From: Chryseobacterium tructae
GTDB taxonomy: Bacteria; Bacteroidota; Bacteroidia; Flavobacteriales; Weeksellaceae
Assembly: GCF_030409875.1 (NCBI RefSeq)
Contig: NZ_JAUFQR010000001.1
Coordinates: forward strand, 310,001 to 374,000
Direction: 5' to 3'
DNA: 64,000 nt
The position numbers were made by a program, and so were the translations under genes. The notes below the pieces were generated by a model. It ran no database searches. It worked only from the letters and a program-made list of their open reading frames with translations, and was not told where the DNA came from. Every line of letters starts with the position of its first letter. Within the stretch, counting starts at the first letter, position 1. Below are positions 35,379 to 43,833 of this stretch, in pieces.

Positions 35379-35966
35379 TTGAATCATTTGGGACATTTGG
35401 TTACTGAAACAATAGAGAATGGTAAAATAAATGGACAAATTAGGAGAAGAATTGTGGATAAGTATGGAGAAGAATATCTTAATAAGCCAATATCAGAAAT
35501 GACTTTGCAAGAATTAGCAGAGGTATTTCCTGAAATGTATAACAAAAGTGCTAAAGATTATAGTTTTGCAAATAGTGGTAACATCTATGATACATTAGAA
35601 CTCGAATATGGTGTATTGTATCATGATGGAAGAGAAGTAAATGGTATAACAGATTCTTTTTCAGGAAAAGTTCTATTATCACCTGCTTTTTTAAGAGGCA
35701 AAAATGTTATATCCGTTGCAGCTACTTGGTATCATGAAACTATACATTCTATCCATGCTGTAAGTGGTCTTTTTATGAATACTGTGAAATTATTTATGAC
35801 AAACGGTAATGATTACAATACATCAGTAAGGAAAGCTATAGATGTTTCGGAAACTATTGCCCACTTACAAACTCAAAATTTTGGACTAGATATTCCCTTT
35901 AGAACACCAAATAATCTGATAAGAAAATATAGTATTAGCTATATAGAATTTTTAAACCTAAAATAA
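35379..35966 (+). CDS. orphan RHS toxin tip 3: HETIH metallopeptidase
   Basis: A 195-residue product read from TTG 35379. Homology to the other tips is limited to the end of the pre-toxin segment (GLNHLGHLVTE), so this cassette is joined further downstream than the others. The rest is different: YGVLYHDGREVNG, FSGKVLLSPAFL, then TWYHETIHSIHAVSG with a zinc-binding HExxH, and later VSETIAHLQTQNFG, whose Glu is a candidate third ligand. There is no ATG, consistent with an orphan, silent cassette. A secreted immunity candidate follows after 6 bp. Confidence 0.68.
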   Translation: MNHLGHLVTETIENGKINGQIRRRIVDKYGEEYLNKPISEMTLQELAEVFPEMYNKSAKDYSFANSGNIYDTLELEYGVLYHDGREVNGITDSFSGKVLLSPAFLRGKNVISVAATWYHETIHSIHAVSGLFMNTVKLFMTNGNDYNTSVRKAIDVSETIAHLQTQNFGLDIPFRTPNNLIRKYSISYIEFLNLK

Positions 35967-35972
35967 TATGCT

Positions 35973-36605
35973 ATGGAATGTAAAATACGAAAAGCTGTTA
36001 GGATAATTTATATACTAATTTTTTGTTCATCTTTTAACTTGGTATTCTCCCAAACAATTATTCCAGGCAATTATGAGAAAATTCCTGATACCTTATATTT
36101 TAAAGATCGATTGTATAAATCAATAATACCAAATGAAAAGTACAAATACTGGAAATTTATAAAAAAAGATGCTTTAACAGAAAAATTAATTTATGAAAAT
36201 AAAAAAAAGGAAAATATATCTAATAAAGAAAAACATTCAATTGAAGATGGCTTTTTTTGGGAGTGTTTACCCGACGGATGCTTTACATATATAATTGCAT
36301 ATAAAAGTAAACAGCCGGAGTATTTTATTAATGAAAAAGAATTAATAAAATTTATAGGATATGTTGATAATCTCTCGGAGGCATTACTTATTGCAAGAAC
36401 TCATGATTTATGGTTTGATCGTAAAAATCTAATTGGTGGTTCTTTTAAAATAGAAAAAGATTTTATATACCTATATCTTGCAAAATCTGAAAGTTGTCCA
36501 GTGAATCGTACAGCGTTCTTTGTGAAAATTAATAGAAAAACAGGAGAGCTTGAAAAAGAAAATAAAGGTGTTTATTATAAAAGTGAGGATTGCTATACTT
36601 CATAA
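35973..36605 (+). CDS. secreted immunity candidate of orphan tip 3
   Basis: A 210-residue exported protein; a hydrophobic N-terminus (IIYILIFCSSFNLVFSQ) looks like a signal peptide, possibly preceded by a charged extension. The mature part has WECLPDGCFTYIIAYKSKQ and LAKSESCPVNRTAFFVKINR; four Cys could form disulphides. It follows orphan tip 3 by 6 bp, so I infer that it protects against that tip. It is not similar to the lipoprotein copies. The 106 bp after its stop contain no gene that I recognise. Confidence 0.6.
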   Translation: MECKIRKAVRIIYILIFCSSFNLVFSQTIIPGNYEKIPDTLYFKDRLYKSIIPNEKYKYWKFIKKDALTEKLIYENKKKENISNKEKHSIEDGFFWECLPDGCFTYIIAYKSKQPEYFINEKELIKFIGYVDNLSEALLIARTHDLWFDRKNLIGGSFKIEKDFIYLYLAKSESCPVNRTAFFVKINRKTGELEKENKGVYYKSEDCYTS

Positions 36606-36711
36606 TCAATTGTTTAAAATATATAGGGTGTTTTGTAGTGTTAGCCTTGGAAAATGAGCTTTAGGTTCCCCCCTTGTTTTTTTAAATTTATTATACCCTA
36701 ATTGATAAATT

Positions 36712-37242
36712 ATGAAAAAAATAATTTTACTACCATTTTGCTTTCTATTTATTTTTTGTTTTAACCAAATGAAGATCAATAAAGGGAAAGATATTGATAT
36801 TATTTTTCCACAAAAATACATTTCAACTCAAGAAACCGAGACTATTATAAAAGAAATTATTAAAAACAATACAAATAACACTTATATTATTGACCCTTAT
36901 GGCTTTTCTGGAGAGTCTTATACACTGGAAAATGGGAAGGTTTTAGTACCTTATATGTATTTTAAAGATGGTTATATATCTAGAAATGATAGACTTTGTA
37001 AAGAATTGTTAATTATTTTAAAACCATTTCAAACAATACATCATTCTATAGTTTTTGATAAAAACAATAAAGCTCTTTATAAATACTCAAAATCTAATAA
37101 ATATGAAGAAGTTGTAAAATCACTCCATAATAGATATAATGTCACAAGTTTAGGATGTGATCAGTATGTAGAAAGCTTAGAAAAGAAAGGCTACAAGGTA
37201 TTAGAAGATAGTATTGTTGCAAAAATACCTTTAGTTCCCTAA
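36712..37242 (+). CDS. immunity-candidate lipoprotein, copy C (orphan)
   Basis: A 176-residue lipoprotein closely related to copy A at 31059: LLPFCFLFIFC lipobox, KNNTNNTYIIDPYGF, KPFQTIHHSI and the identical end EDSIVAKIPLVP. Unlike A and B it has no toxin directly in front; about 100 bp of non-coding sequence separate it from the previous immunity gene. It may protect against tips held by relatives or have lost its partner. The 235 bp that follow (37243-37477) hold nothing that I could identify. Confidence 0.7.
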   Translation: MKKIILLPFCFLFIFCFNQMKINKGKDIDIIFPQKYISTQETETIIKEIIKNNTNNTYIIDPYGFSGESYTLENGKVLVPYMYFKDGYISRNDRLCKELLIILKPFQTIHHSIVFDKNNKALYKYSKSNKYEEVVKSLHNRYNVTSLGCDQYVESLEKKGYKVLEDSIVAKIPLVP

Positions 37243-37477
37243 TAAGTAATTTTAAACATAGTATAATAGCTTCTTTTTCAAAATATGCTATTTCAAAAAA
37301 TTAGAAAATCAGAAAGGATTGGTATTCCGATGAATAAATAAAGTACTAGAATCGAAGAGTTGAGTTAAGAAATATAAATTAGCAAAAGAAAATTCAGTAT
37401 ATTTATTATAGGATAAAGTGGGTGAAGAATTCATTAAAAGAGAGAAAGAAAATATCCTATTTCTAAACTATTATACC

Positions 37478-37942
37478 ATGAAACCCATTATACTTTCTTT
37501 TTTTATTCTGTCATCTATTACCTGCTTGGGTCAGGAGAAGCAAACTGAATATACCCATACATTTCATCTTGATCATATAAATAAAGGTGAGATAATTCTT
37601 GAAATCAAAAATCCTAACAAAACCCGTTTTAAGGTTCCTGAAAAGATTGATAACAATGCTTTGATAGTAACCGCATTTCAAAAAAGCGATGCTGAAACAG
37701 GAGTATATGAAGGTATTGATTTTCCCAAAAAACATTTTGATTGTTTTATAGAGCCGTGTTTCCCCTACAAGTTTTTACTAAAACCAGATAGAACAAAACA
37801 ATATAAGTTCAATATATTAAGTCCTTCTTCTTTAGAAAAAAATAAATGGTATCGTTTTAAAGTTGCTTTAGAAACGAATGTCTGCAAAGGTTGTGATCAT
37901 ATAAGCAGTGGCTGGATTTACTTTAAAAGATCATTAAATTGA
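37478..37942 (+). CDS. small secreted protein, possible immunity protein
   Basis: A 154-residue exported protein from the ATG at 37478, which gives signal peptide MKPIILSFFILSSITCLGQ; an in-frame GTG 20 codons earlier gives a poor start. The mature part resembles an Ig-like beta sandwich: GEIILEIKNPNKTRFKVPE and YRFKVALETN, and has Cys-rich CFIEPCFP and CKGCDH. It lies in the immunity array but no toxin precedes it. Function is inferred from location only. Confidence 0.55.
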   Translation: MKPIILSFFILSSITCLGQEKQTEYTHTFHLDHINKGEIILEIKNPNKTRFKVPEKIDNNALIVTAFQKSDAETGVYEGIDFPKKHFDCFIEPCFPYKFLLKPDRTKQYKFNILSPSSLEKNKWYRFKVALETNVCKGCDHISSGWIYFKRSLN

Positions 37943-38006
37943 TTCTGAAAGAAAATGTTTTAAACGATAGTTCTGAAATGATAATAAAAATATTGAACAA
38001 CGAAGT

Positions 38007-38663
38007 ATGAAACAAGTCGTATTACTGATAGTCTTTATAATGTGTTTGAGCTGCACTCGAAAAGAAGTGAACCTAAGCTTTTGTGATACAGTGTATCATA
38101 CCAATCAAAATTCCTGTTTTATACTCGAAAATAATACCGATGTAAAATATATTTTTTATCCACCTTCATTTGTTCAAGATAGTGAATGGGGCTATTTGGG
38201 AGGAAGAGCATTGATAACTGATGAGGAAGGCAATGAACCACCTGTCAATACCGTTTATATTAATAAGGGCACACCAACAGGAAAAGCGATGGATCAGTTT
38301 ATACTCAATAAGCACAAAGATTCTTTACTATGGAAAAAATTATTGGCTCAGGGTGTTCGTGTTGATTACTGGGGAGCAAAGCAACATAAGGTAATGACAA
38401 AAACAAAATTTGTTTTGAATCCTGGTGAGGAAAAGGAAATATCAAAGAAAATTTCCATTTTTCAAAAGGACTTGGAGTCTTCAGGTTCTTATTATAGTTT
38501 TGATAAAAAGGAGAAGTATAGTATTCAGATTGAGTTAGACTTTGATAGTTCTGAGGTAAAAAAGTACTTGCCAGCAGAACAATTAGACTCTTTGAAAAAA
38601 AACAATATTAAAATATTTCATGGTGTTTTAAAAACAAAGAAAATCCCATTCGTATTAGACTGA
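38007..38663 (+). CDS. lipoprotein related to the immunity group
   Basis: A 218-residue lipoprotein: VVLLIVFIMCLSC lipobox at about residue 16. The mature part begins with ILENNTDVKYIFYPPSFVQ, similar to ENNTNKDMVIYPSSFI of the candidate at 33376, and later has YWGAKQHKVMTKTKFVLNPG. It closes the plus-strand array; the next gene, ruvC, converges 13 bp later. It is probably another immunity gene without its toxin (inference). Confidence 0.6.
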   Translation: MKQVVLLIVFIMCLSCTRKEVNLSFCDTVYHTNQNSCFILENNTDVKYIFYPPSFVQDSEWGYLGGRALITDEEGNEPPVNTVYINKGTPTGKAMDQFILNKHKDSLLWKKLLAQGVRVDYWGAKQHKVMTKTKFVLNPGEEKEISKKISIFQKDLESSGSYYSFDKKEKYSIQIELDFDSSEVKKYLPAEQLDSLKKNNIKIFHGVLKTKKIPFVLD

Positions 38664-38676
38664 GAATGAAAATCGT

Positions 38677-39231
38677 TTATTTCAATCTATCCGGATTCTG
38701 CTTCAAAAAACTATCCCAACCAGAATATGACTTTGTATCTGTAATCGTTCCGGAGTTAAAGTGATGACATACTGCTACAGCAAGACCATCGGAGGCATCT
38801 AAATATTTTGTTGGGAATTCCTTTAGATTAAGTAGGTTTTGAAGCATTCCTGCTACCTGTTCTTTGCTGGCATTACCATTTCCTGTAATCGCCATTTTGA
38901 TCTTCTTAGGAGAATACTCTGTAATAGGAATATTTCTGTAAAGGCTAGCCGCCATAGCTACACCTTGTGCACGTCCCAGCTTCAGCATACTCTGTACATT
39001 TTTTCCAAAGAAAGGAGCTTCCAATGCTACTTCATCAGGATGATATTCATCAATAAGCGCTAAAGTCTTTTCAAAAATATATTTTAGTTTGGTCTCGTGA
39101 TTGGGATACTTTTTCAGAATAAGTTCGTGAATAGAAACCATCTCCATTTTACCTTTTTTAATGGAAATAAGACCAAATCCCATAATAGCGGTTCCGGGAT
39201 CAATACCTAAAATTATCTTCTCTGCAATCAT
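38677..39231 (-). CDS. ruvC: Holliday-junction resolvase RuvC
   Basis: A 184-residue RNase H-fold endonuclease that cleaves Holliday junctions with RuvAB during recombination. Catalytic acidic residues are visible in LGIDPGTAIMGFG (Asp7-type), VALEAPFFGKNVQSMLKLG (Glu) and DASDGLAVAVCHH (Asp-x-x-Asp). RGQAQGVA-type helix (GRAQGVAMAA) and SPKKIKMAITGNGNASKEQV fit too. No ruvA or ruvB is adjacent. There is no obvious terminator between it and the converging immunity array. Confidence 0.95.
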   Translation of the reverse strand: MIAEKIILGIDPGTAIMGFGLISIKKGKMEMVSIHELILKKYPNHETKLKYIFEKTLALIDEYHPDEVALEAPFFGKNVQSMLKLGRAQGVAMAASLYRNIPITEYSPKKIKMAITGNGNASKEQVAGMLQNLLNLKEFPTKYLDASDGLAVAVCHHFNSGTITDTKSYSGWDSFLKQNPDRLK

Positions 39232-39264
39232 TGGGTCAAAGATAGGACTTTATAAAATAATAAT

Positions 39265-39315
39265 GGAGGTAGAGACGGAGAGATGATAGACAAATAGATA
39301 GTAGAAGAGAACTTC
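39265..39315. repeat. low-complexity purine-rich stretch
   Basis: GAGAGATGATAGAC and AAATAGATAGTAGAAGAG words; the reverse complement of the vocabulary seen at 9640-9740. Confidence 0.5.
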
Positions 39316-39350
39316 TGCATGTAAGATTGCAAAGAATAGAAATGTGTTTT

Positions 39351-39881
39351 TTACAGCGTGTCTGTGATATGTTTTTCTGCAATCGGAACCCAATTTCCAT
39401 CATGGCGTAACAATAGAATTTTATTAACTAGAAAATTAGTTTTGTATTCTTTGTGTTCATATTGTTCCCAGGCTTTAAGGTAATTTTCCCAGGTCAGATC
39501 TCTGTAACCTACCGTCATATGAGGAGTAAATGAATATTTTGCAAAGTTAAACTGCTGTTTTACCCTGTAGTGAAGATCTGTTAGATGAACATTGTCTTCA
39601 GGATGCACAAAGATCACCGGATTTTTGGGATTGGCAAAACTTCCAAAGCCATTCAGCTCGACTTCAAATGGTGAAAGCTGTGTATTAATTTTTTGAAATG
39701 CAATATGAATGTCTTCTTCCCATTCCAGTTCTCTGGAGAAGGGTGGAAAAAGAGTGATATGAGCTTCATTTTTCAACGCCTTGGAATTACCATATGAAAT
39801 AGCAAGATCTTTTTTAAAAACCTTTATCTCTTCAATGATTTCTTCAGGTGGATAAATTGCTATGAAGTACATCTTTTTCAT
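39351..39881 (-). CDS. 2H phosphoesterase (2'-5' RNA ligase-like)
   Basis: A 176-residue protein of the 2H phosphoesterase superfamily, which acts on 2'-5' or cyclic phosphodiester ends of RNA or nucleotides. The two catalytic His-x-Thr/Ser motifs are HITLFPPFSR near residue 45 and HMTVGYRDLTW near residue 125. The start MKKMYFIAIYPP (39881) is preferred to an upstream ATG 11 codons earlier, which would add a hydrophobic but incomplete leader. Substrate is unknown. Confidence 0.88.
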   Translation of the reverse strand: MKKMYFIAIYPPEEIIEEIKVFKKDLAISYGNSKALKNEAHITLFPPFSRELEWEEDIHIAFQKINTQLSPFEVELNGFGSFANPKNPVIFVHPEDNVHLTDLHYRVKQQFNFAKYSFTPHMTVGYRDLTWENYLKAWEQYEHKEYKTNFLVNKILLLRHDGNWVPIAEKHITDTL

Positions 39882-39933
39882 ACAGCAAATTAAAAAAAAT
39901 AGAATAAATTTCAATACATAAGAAAATTATGCA

Positions 39934-39941
39934 TAGATTTG
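39934..39941 (+). promoter_or_regulatory. -7 element before the PadR gene
   Basis: TAGATTTG matches TAnnTTTG and would start transcription near 39948. This lies after the upstream in-frame ATGs at 39929 and 39944 and so supports the start at 39962. Confidence 0.5.
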
Positions 39942-39961
39942 CGATGTATTTAAACGACACC

Positions 39962-40285
39962 ATGAAAAAAAACAGTCTTTATAAAGGAACCTTACAGAAC
40001 ATTATTTTGAAGCTGCTTTCAAAAGAAGTTAAAATGTATGGCTATCAAATTACCCAAAGAGCTAAAGACCTTACTCAGGGAGAACTTGAAATGACAGAGG
40101 GTGCACTTTATCCATTATTGCATAAACTGGAGGGTGATGGCATGATTACTTCTGAAATACAGAAAATAAACGGAAGAGACCGTAAATATTATCTGCTTAC
40201 TGAAAAAGGGAAGAAACAGCAGGTAGAGCAGGAGAGTGAAATGAAAAGCTATCTGGTCAATCTTCAATCTATTTTTAGCATATAA
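39962..40285 (+). CDS. PadR-family transcriptional regulator
   Basis: A 107-residue winged-helix protein. The N-terminal domain shows the PadR pattern: LYKGTLQNIILKLLSKEVKM, then MYGYQITQRA, LEMTEGALYPLLHKLEGDG and RDRKYYLLTEKGKKQ. It is usually a repressor of a neighbouring membrane or efflux gene. The next gene, about 109 bp downstream, encodes a membrane protein with a long cytoplasmic N-terminus, the standard partner arrangement. Start chosen from the -7 element and the purine-rich sequence. Confidence 0.93.
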   Translation: MKKNSLYKGTLQNIILKLLSKEVKMYGYQITQRAKDLTQGELEMTEGALYPLLHKLEGDGMITSEIQKINGRDRKYYLLTEKGKKQQVEQESEMKSYLVNLQSIFSI

Positions 40286-40393
40286 TGAATACCATGTAGG
40301 AAGACAAAATTACAGATCATCTTTTGTGCCCCTAATGCTGATTATCAATAGACATATCTACTCAAAAAAAATAAAAACTAATACCCTTTTTAT

Positions 40394-41008
40394 ATGATTA
40401 CACTTACACAAGAAGAAGAAATACAGCAGTACCTTTTATCAAAGCATTTGAATCAAAAATTATTTCTAGAAATTAAAGACCATTTTATTCAACAGATTTC
40501 CACTCTTATGGAAGAGCAGAAATCAAATTTTGAAGAAGCTTTTCAGGATACAAAACAAAGCTGGAAGCAAGAATTAGACGTTGTAAAAGCAGATCTATTC
40601 TCCTTTCGAAAAATTACAAAAATTGAAAAAGAAATACTTCAGAGAAAATTCAGGAATATTATGTTGTATGCCGCTATTTTCACATTGCTTTTATCTCAAT
40701 TTATACTTACGGTATCAAATGTTTTTATGTATTCTGAAATGATATTGATAGGAACTATGGTCTCACTCTTAATTTATAATGTTAGTTTTCAAAAGATGAG
40801 GTTATATCATTACCTGCAACTCAGTTTCCATCCTTTGATCTTAAAGAATGCTCTTGCTGGTCTTGTACTTTTCACTTCCGCATATCTTTTGTATGATCAT
40901 CTGGCAGTGCAGGGAAGCGGAATGATGAAGCTTTTCTTTTTATATGCTATGGCCGTTAAAATTCAGATCCTATATTACAAAGCACGAAAGATTAATGTCC
41001 TGATCTAA
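40394..41008 (+). CDS. membrane protein, partner of PadR
   Basis: A 204-residue protein. The first 85 residues are helical and charged (EEIQQYLLSKHLNQKLF, IKDHFIQQISTLMEEQ). Four membrane segments follow (AAIFTLLLSQFILTVSNVF, SEMILIGTMVSLLIYNV, LKNALAGLVLFTSAYLLY, and FFLYAMAVKIQILYY). PadR-regulated proteins with this layout are common in Bacteroidota; their job is not established. Its 3' end overlaps the converging serine hydrolase by 17 bp. Confidence 0.8.
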   Translation: MITLTQEEEIQQYLLSKHLNQKLFLEIKDHFIQQISTLMEEQKSNFEEAFQDTKQSWKQELDVVKADLFSFRKITKIEKEILQRKFRNIMLYAAIFTLLLSQFILTVSNVFMYSEMILIGTMVSLLIYNVSFQKMRLYHYLQLSFHPLILKNALAGLVLFTSAYLLYDHLAVQGSGMMKLFFLYAMAVKIQILYYKARKINVLI

Positions 41009-42098
41009 GTTGATTAAGGGTGTTTTCAAGATGATCTGTAATCTTTTTAACTTCAATATGTGGTTTGAAGACAAACCCCTTTCCTTTTTCTTCATCAGCA
41101 ATATTAGAAAGAATAATGACGGATGTTTTGGTCTCGGGATAATAAATATTCAGAGAGGGAGAACCTTTTACATAACCACTGTGAAAATAAGAATTGGGCT
41201 TGCCAATGTTCAACATGATTCCATAGGCATAGCCCATTTTTCCAAAGATAGCATGTCGTCTTTCTGCACTTTTTGCCATGAAAAGCTTAAGCGTTTCAGG
41301 TTTTAGAATTTTTCCGTTATAAAGTGAGTTGTTCCATGTATGAAGATCCTCAATAGTAGAAAGAATTCCTCCTGCAGGAGTACCAATTTCTTTTCCGCCT
41401 AATCTTTTGGGCATATTCGGAACTTCAGAAGATGTACCTGCATTTCCAAGATAAGCGGATGCAAAGTTGCTTCCTTTAAAAATATCTCCAATGGAAGACT
41501 GAGTCATCCCCGCTTTTTTGAAAAGTTCCATCGCATTATCATCATATGATTTTCCGGATACTTTTTCCACAATTTTTCCCAAGGCATTAAACCCATCATT
41601 CGAATAGAAGAAATCTGTTCCACTTTTAAACATCAGTTTTCCACCCATCAGATTCAGACCTGATGAATGATTCAGAAGCTGATGAATAGTAATATTTTCG
41701 TATTCCTTGATCTGGAACTCTTTTAAATATTGAGATACTTTATCCGTAACATTTAATTTTCCTTGCTCCATCTGAAGTAAAATCATAACGGCTGTGAATT
41801 GTTTACTTACAGATCCGATGGCAAAAATGGTATTGCTGTTGATTTTTGTTTTTTTCTTAAAATCCGAATATCCGTTTTCCTTTCTGTAAAGAGGAAGAGA
41901 ATCTTTAAATACGGCTATACTTCCATTGAAACGATATTTTTTGAATACAGAATCAATCTGTTGTTCCAGAAGTGTTTTCTGAAAAGCTGTTATAGTAGAG
42001 TCAACAATAGCTTTTTTATCAACGGGTGGAGTAGGCGTTTCTGTTTTACATGATAATAAAAAACAAAAAGGAAGCAGGAACATTAAATTTTTGATCAC
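40992..42098 (-). CDS. serine hydrolase lipoprotein (class C beta-lactamase-like)
   Basis: A 368-residue lipoprotein (lipobox FLLSC) of the beta-lactamase/D-Ala-D-Ala carboxypeptidase-like family. Catalytic elements: SVSKQF (S-x-x-K with the nucleophile Ser), FFYSNDGFNALG (Y-x-N) and FHSGYVKGSPS (H-x-G, replacing K-T-G). GSIAVFKDSLPLYRKENGYS is the usual start of the domain. Such proteins are peptidases or esterases; beta-lactamase activity is not implied. The reading frame opens with GTG at 42098; an ATG five codons later is also possible. Confidence 0.9.
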   Translation of the reverse strand: MIKNLMFLLPFCFLLSCKTETPTPPVDKKAIVDSTITAFQKTLLEQQIDSVFKKYRFNGSIAVFKDSLPLYRKENGYSDFKKKTKINSNTIFAIGSVSKQFTAVMILLQMEQGKLNVTDKVSQYLKEFQIKEYENITIHQLLNHSSGLNLMGGKLMFKSGTDFFYSNDGFNALGKIVEKVSGKSYDDNAMELFKKAGMTQSSIGDIFKGSNFASAYLGNAGTSSEVPNMPKRLGGKEIGTPAGGILSTIEDLHTWNNSLYNGKILKPETLKLFMAKSAERRHAIFGKMGYAYGIMLNIGKPNSYFHSGYVKGSPSLNIYYPETKTSVIILSNIADEEKGKGFVFKPHIEVKKITDHLENTLNQLRSGH

Positions 42099-42274
42099 GG
42101 GTGTTTATTTTTTAAGATTAAAATTGATATTCTTAAAGATGTTGAAATTTTTAAGAGCTGTATAGGAAGCAAAATGCGTGCTAAGAAGGGATATGTAGGG
42201 TATTTAATATGTATTTAATGGTTCTTTCACGACTATTCAATACATTTGAATAGATTATTTGTAATCTCAGTATT

Positions 42275-43683
42275 ATGAAAGAACATTTGGAAAATGACTC
42301 AGTAGGGATTAGCCACCTATTGGATATTGTAAAAAAACAAGGTGCTGAATACCTGAATTCTCTTGCAGACAGACCTACATCAATAAATAATGCCCTTATA
42401 CCGAAACCAATAGATCTTCCGGAACAGGGGTATGGGACAGAGGAAGTCATAAAGATATTCAACACCAGGTTTGAGCCTATCATGGTAGGATCGGCTGGCC
42501 CAAGATATCTTGGATTTGTAACGGGTGGTTCAACCCCAGCTTCTGTGGTTGGGGATTGGCTGACCACTATTTATGATCAAATACTCAATCAACAAAAGGA
42601 CAAGGAGATATTTCTGCGAATGTGGAATTGGAGACTATTAAGTTCATTCTGGAACTTCTGGAACTTCCGAATCATTTTCTGGGTGGCTTTGTTACAGGAG
42701 CAACAATGTCTAATTTTACTTGTCTGGCGGTTGCCCGCCAATGGATAGGTAAAGAAAAAGGGAGAGATATTGCTAAAGAAGGAGTTTCTGATGCTATTAA
42801 AGTTTTGACAGCAACCCCTCATTCCTCCTCTATAAAGGCACTGTCTCTTTTGGGAATGGGAAGCAATAATATCATTAAAATTAAAACAGATGGAAGTGAT
42901 CGCGAATCTATTTCCATCACAGATCTGGAAGAGCATATTATAAAGTTGAATCATGAACCATTTATATTAATTTCTAGTGGAGGAACTGTAAATACCGTTG
43001 ATTTCGATGATTTCACGGAGATCCAAAAACTGAAAGAAAAATATAACTTTTGGTGGCACATTGATGCGGCGTTCGGAGGTTTTGCCGCATGTTCAGAACA
43101 TTATAAACATTTGGTTAAAGGTTGGGAGTATGCAGATAGCATTACTGTTGATTGTCATAAATGGCTGAATGTCCCTTATGAAAGTGCTGTATTTTTTGTA
43201 AAAGAAGAATACAATATTTTGCAGGTAGAAACCTTTCAGAACTCCAATGCCCCTTATTTGGGAGATCCTTTGGAAAATTTCGGCTACCTCAATTTCCTGC
43301 CTGAGAATTCAAGACGATTAAAGGCACTTCCGGCATGGTTTTCTTTGATGGCCTATGGAAAAGAAGGGTATAAGTATATTGTAGAAAATAATGTTTCATT
43401 AGCTAGAAATTTTGGAAAATTGATTGAAAGTAGCAATGATTTTAAGCTCTTAGCACCGGTACGTCTTAATACCGTATGTTTTACCCTGAAAGATGATGGA
43501 AAACAAGATGAGGTAGCGAAATTCCTTGAAAGGCTTAATGATACTGGAAAAGTCTTTATGACCCCTACTTTTTATAATCAGCATAAAGGGATCAGAGCAG
43601 CTTTTGTGAATTGGAAGACCAATGAAACAGATGTTCAGCTGATCTTTGAAACCATGAACAGTATCATTACACAGCTAAAATAA
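42275..43683 (+). pseudogene. PLP-dependent decarboxylase, one frameshift
   Basis: A group II (aromatic-L-amino-acid/glutamate-type) pyridoxal-phosphate decarboxylase of about 469 residues once one A is added at 42579-42581: CAA-ATA becomes CAA-AAT-ACT, so DQNTQSTKGQGDISANVELE reads through. Without it the first frame ends at 42748 and the second begins near 42622. Signatures are GGFVTGATMSNFTCLAVARQ (PLP site), HIDAAFGGFAACS and DCHKWLNVPYESAVFFVK, whose Lys binds PLP. The substrate could be an aromatic amino acid, aspartate, glutamate or diaminobutyrate; the sequence does not decide. Confidence 0.85.
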
Positions 43684-43688
43684 ATTTT

Positions 43689-43824
43689 TAATGCCACGAA
43701 TACACGAATTTTTTAATTGTGTTTTCATTGCTAAGGTATCCTGCTGAGCTATTTAATGATTATTCTCCATTGGTAATAATCAAAGTATTCTAAGCATTTT
43801 TATTCGTGCATTCGTGGCAAAAAT
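43689..43824. repeat. inverted repeat pair with CCACGAAT words
   Basis: ATGCCACGAATACACGAATT at the left and ATTCGTGCATTCGTGGCA at the right: the same 17-base word in opposite orientation, about 100 bp apart. The stem would close a large loop. This fills the 150-bp gap between the decarboxylase and the converging gene, and could form a terminator-like structure. It looks like a dispersed intergenic repeat. Confidence 0.65.
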
Positions 43825-43833
43825 ATTGCTGAT

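Noticed and set aside
38677..39231. RuvC as a recombination enzyme of the RHS array
   Set aside because: It is the ordinary chromosomal ruvC on the opposite strand; adjacency alone does not support a role in cassette exchange.
40992..42098. Antibiotic-resistance class C beta-lactamase
   Set aside because: S-x-x-K and Y-x-N are present, but the K-T-G is replaced by H-x-G and it is a lipoprotein of the broad serine hydrolase family.
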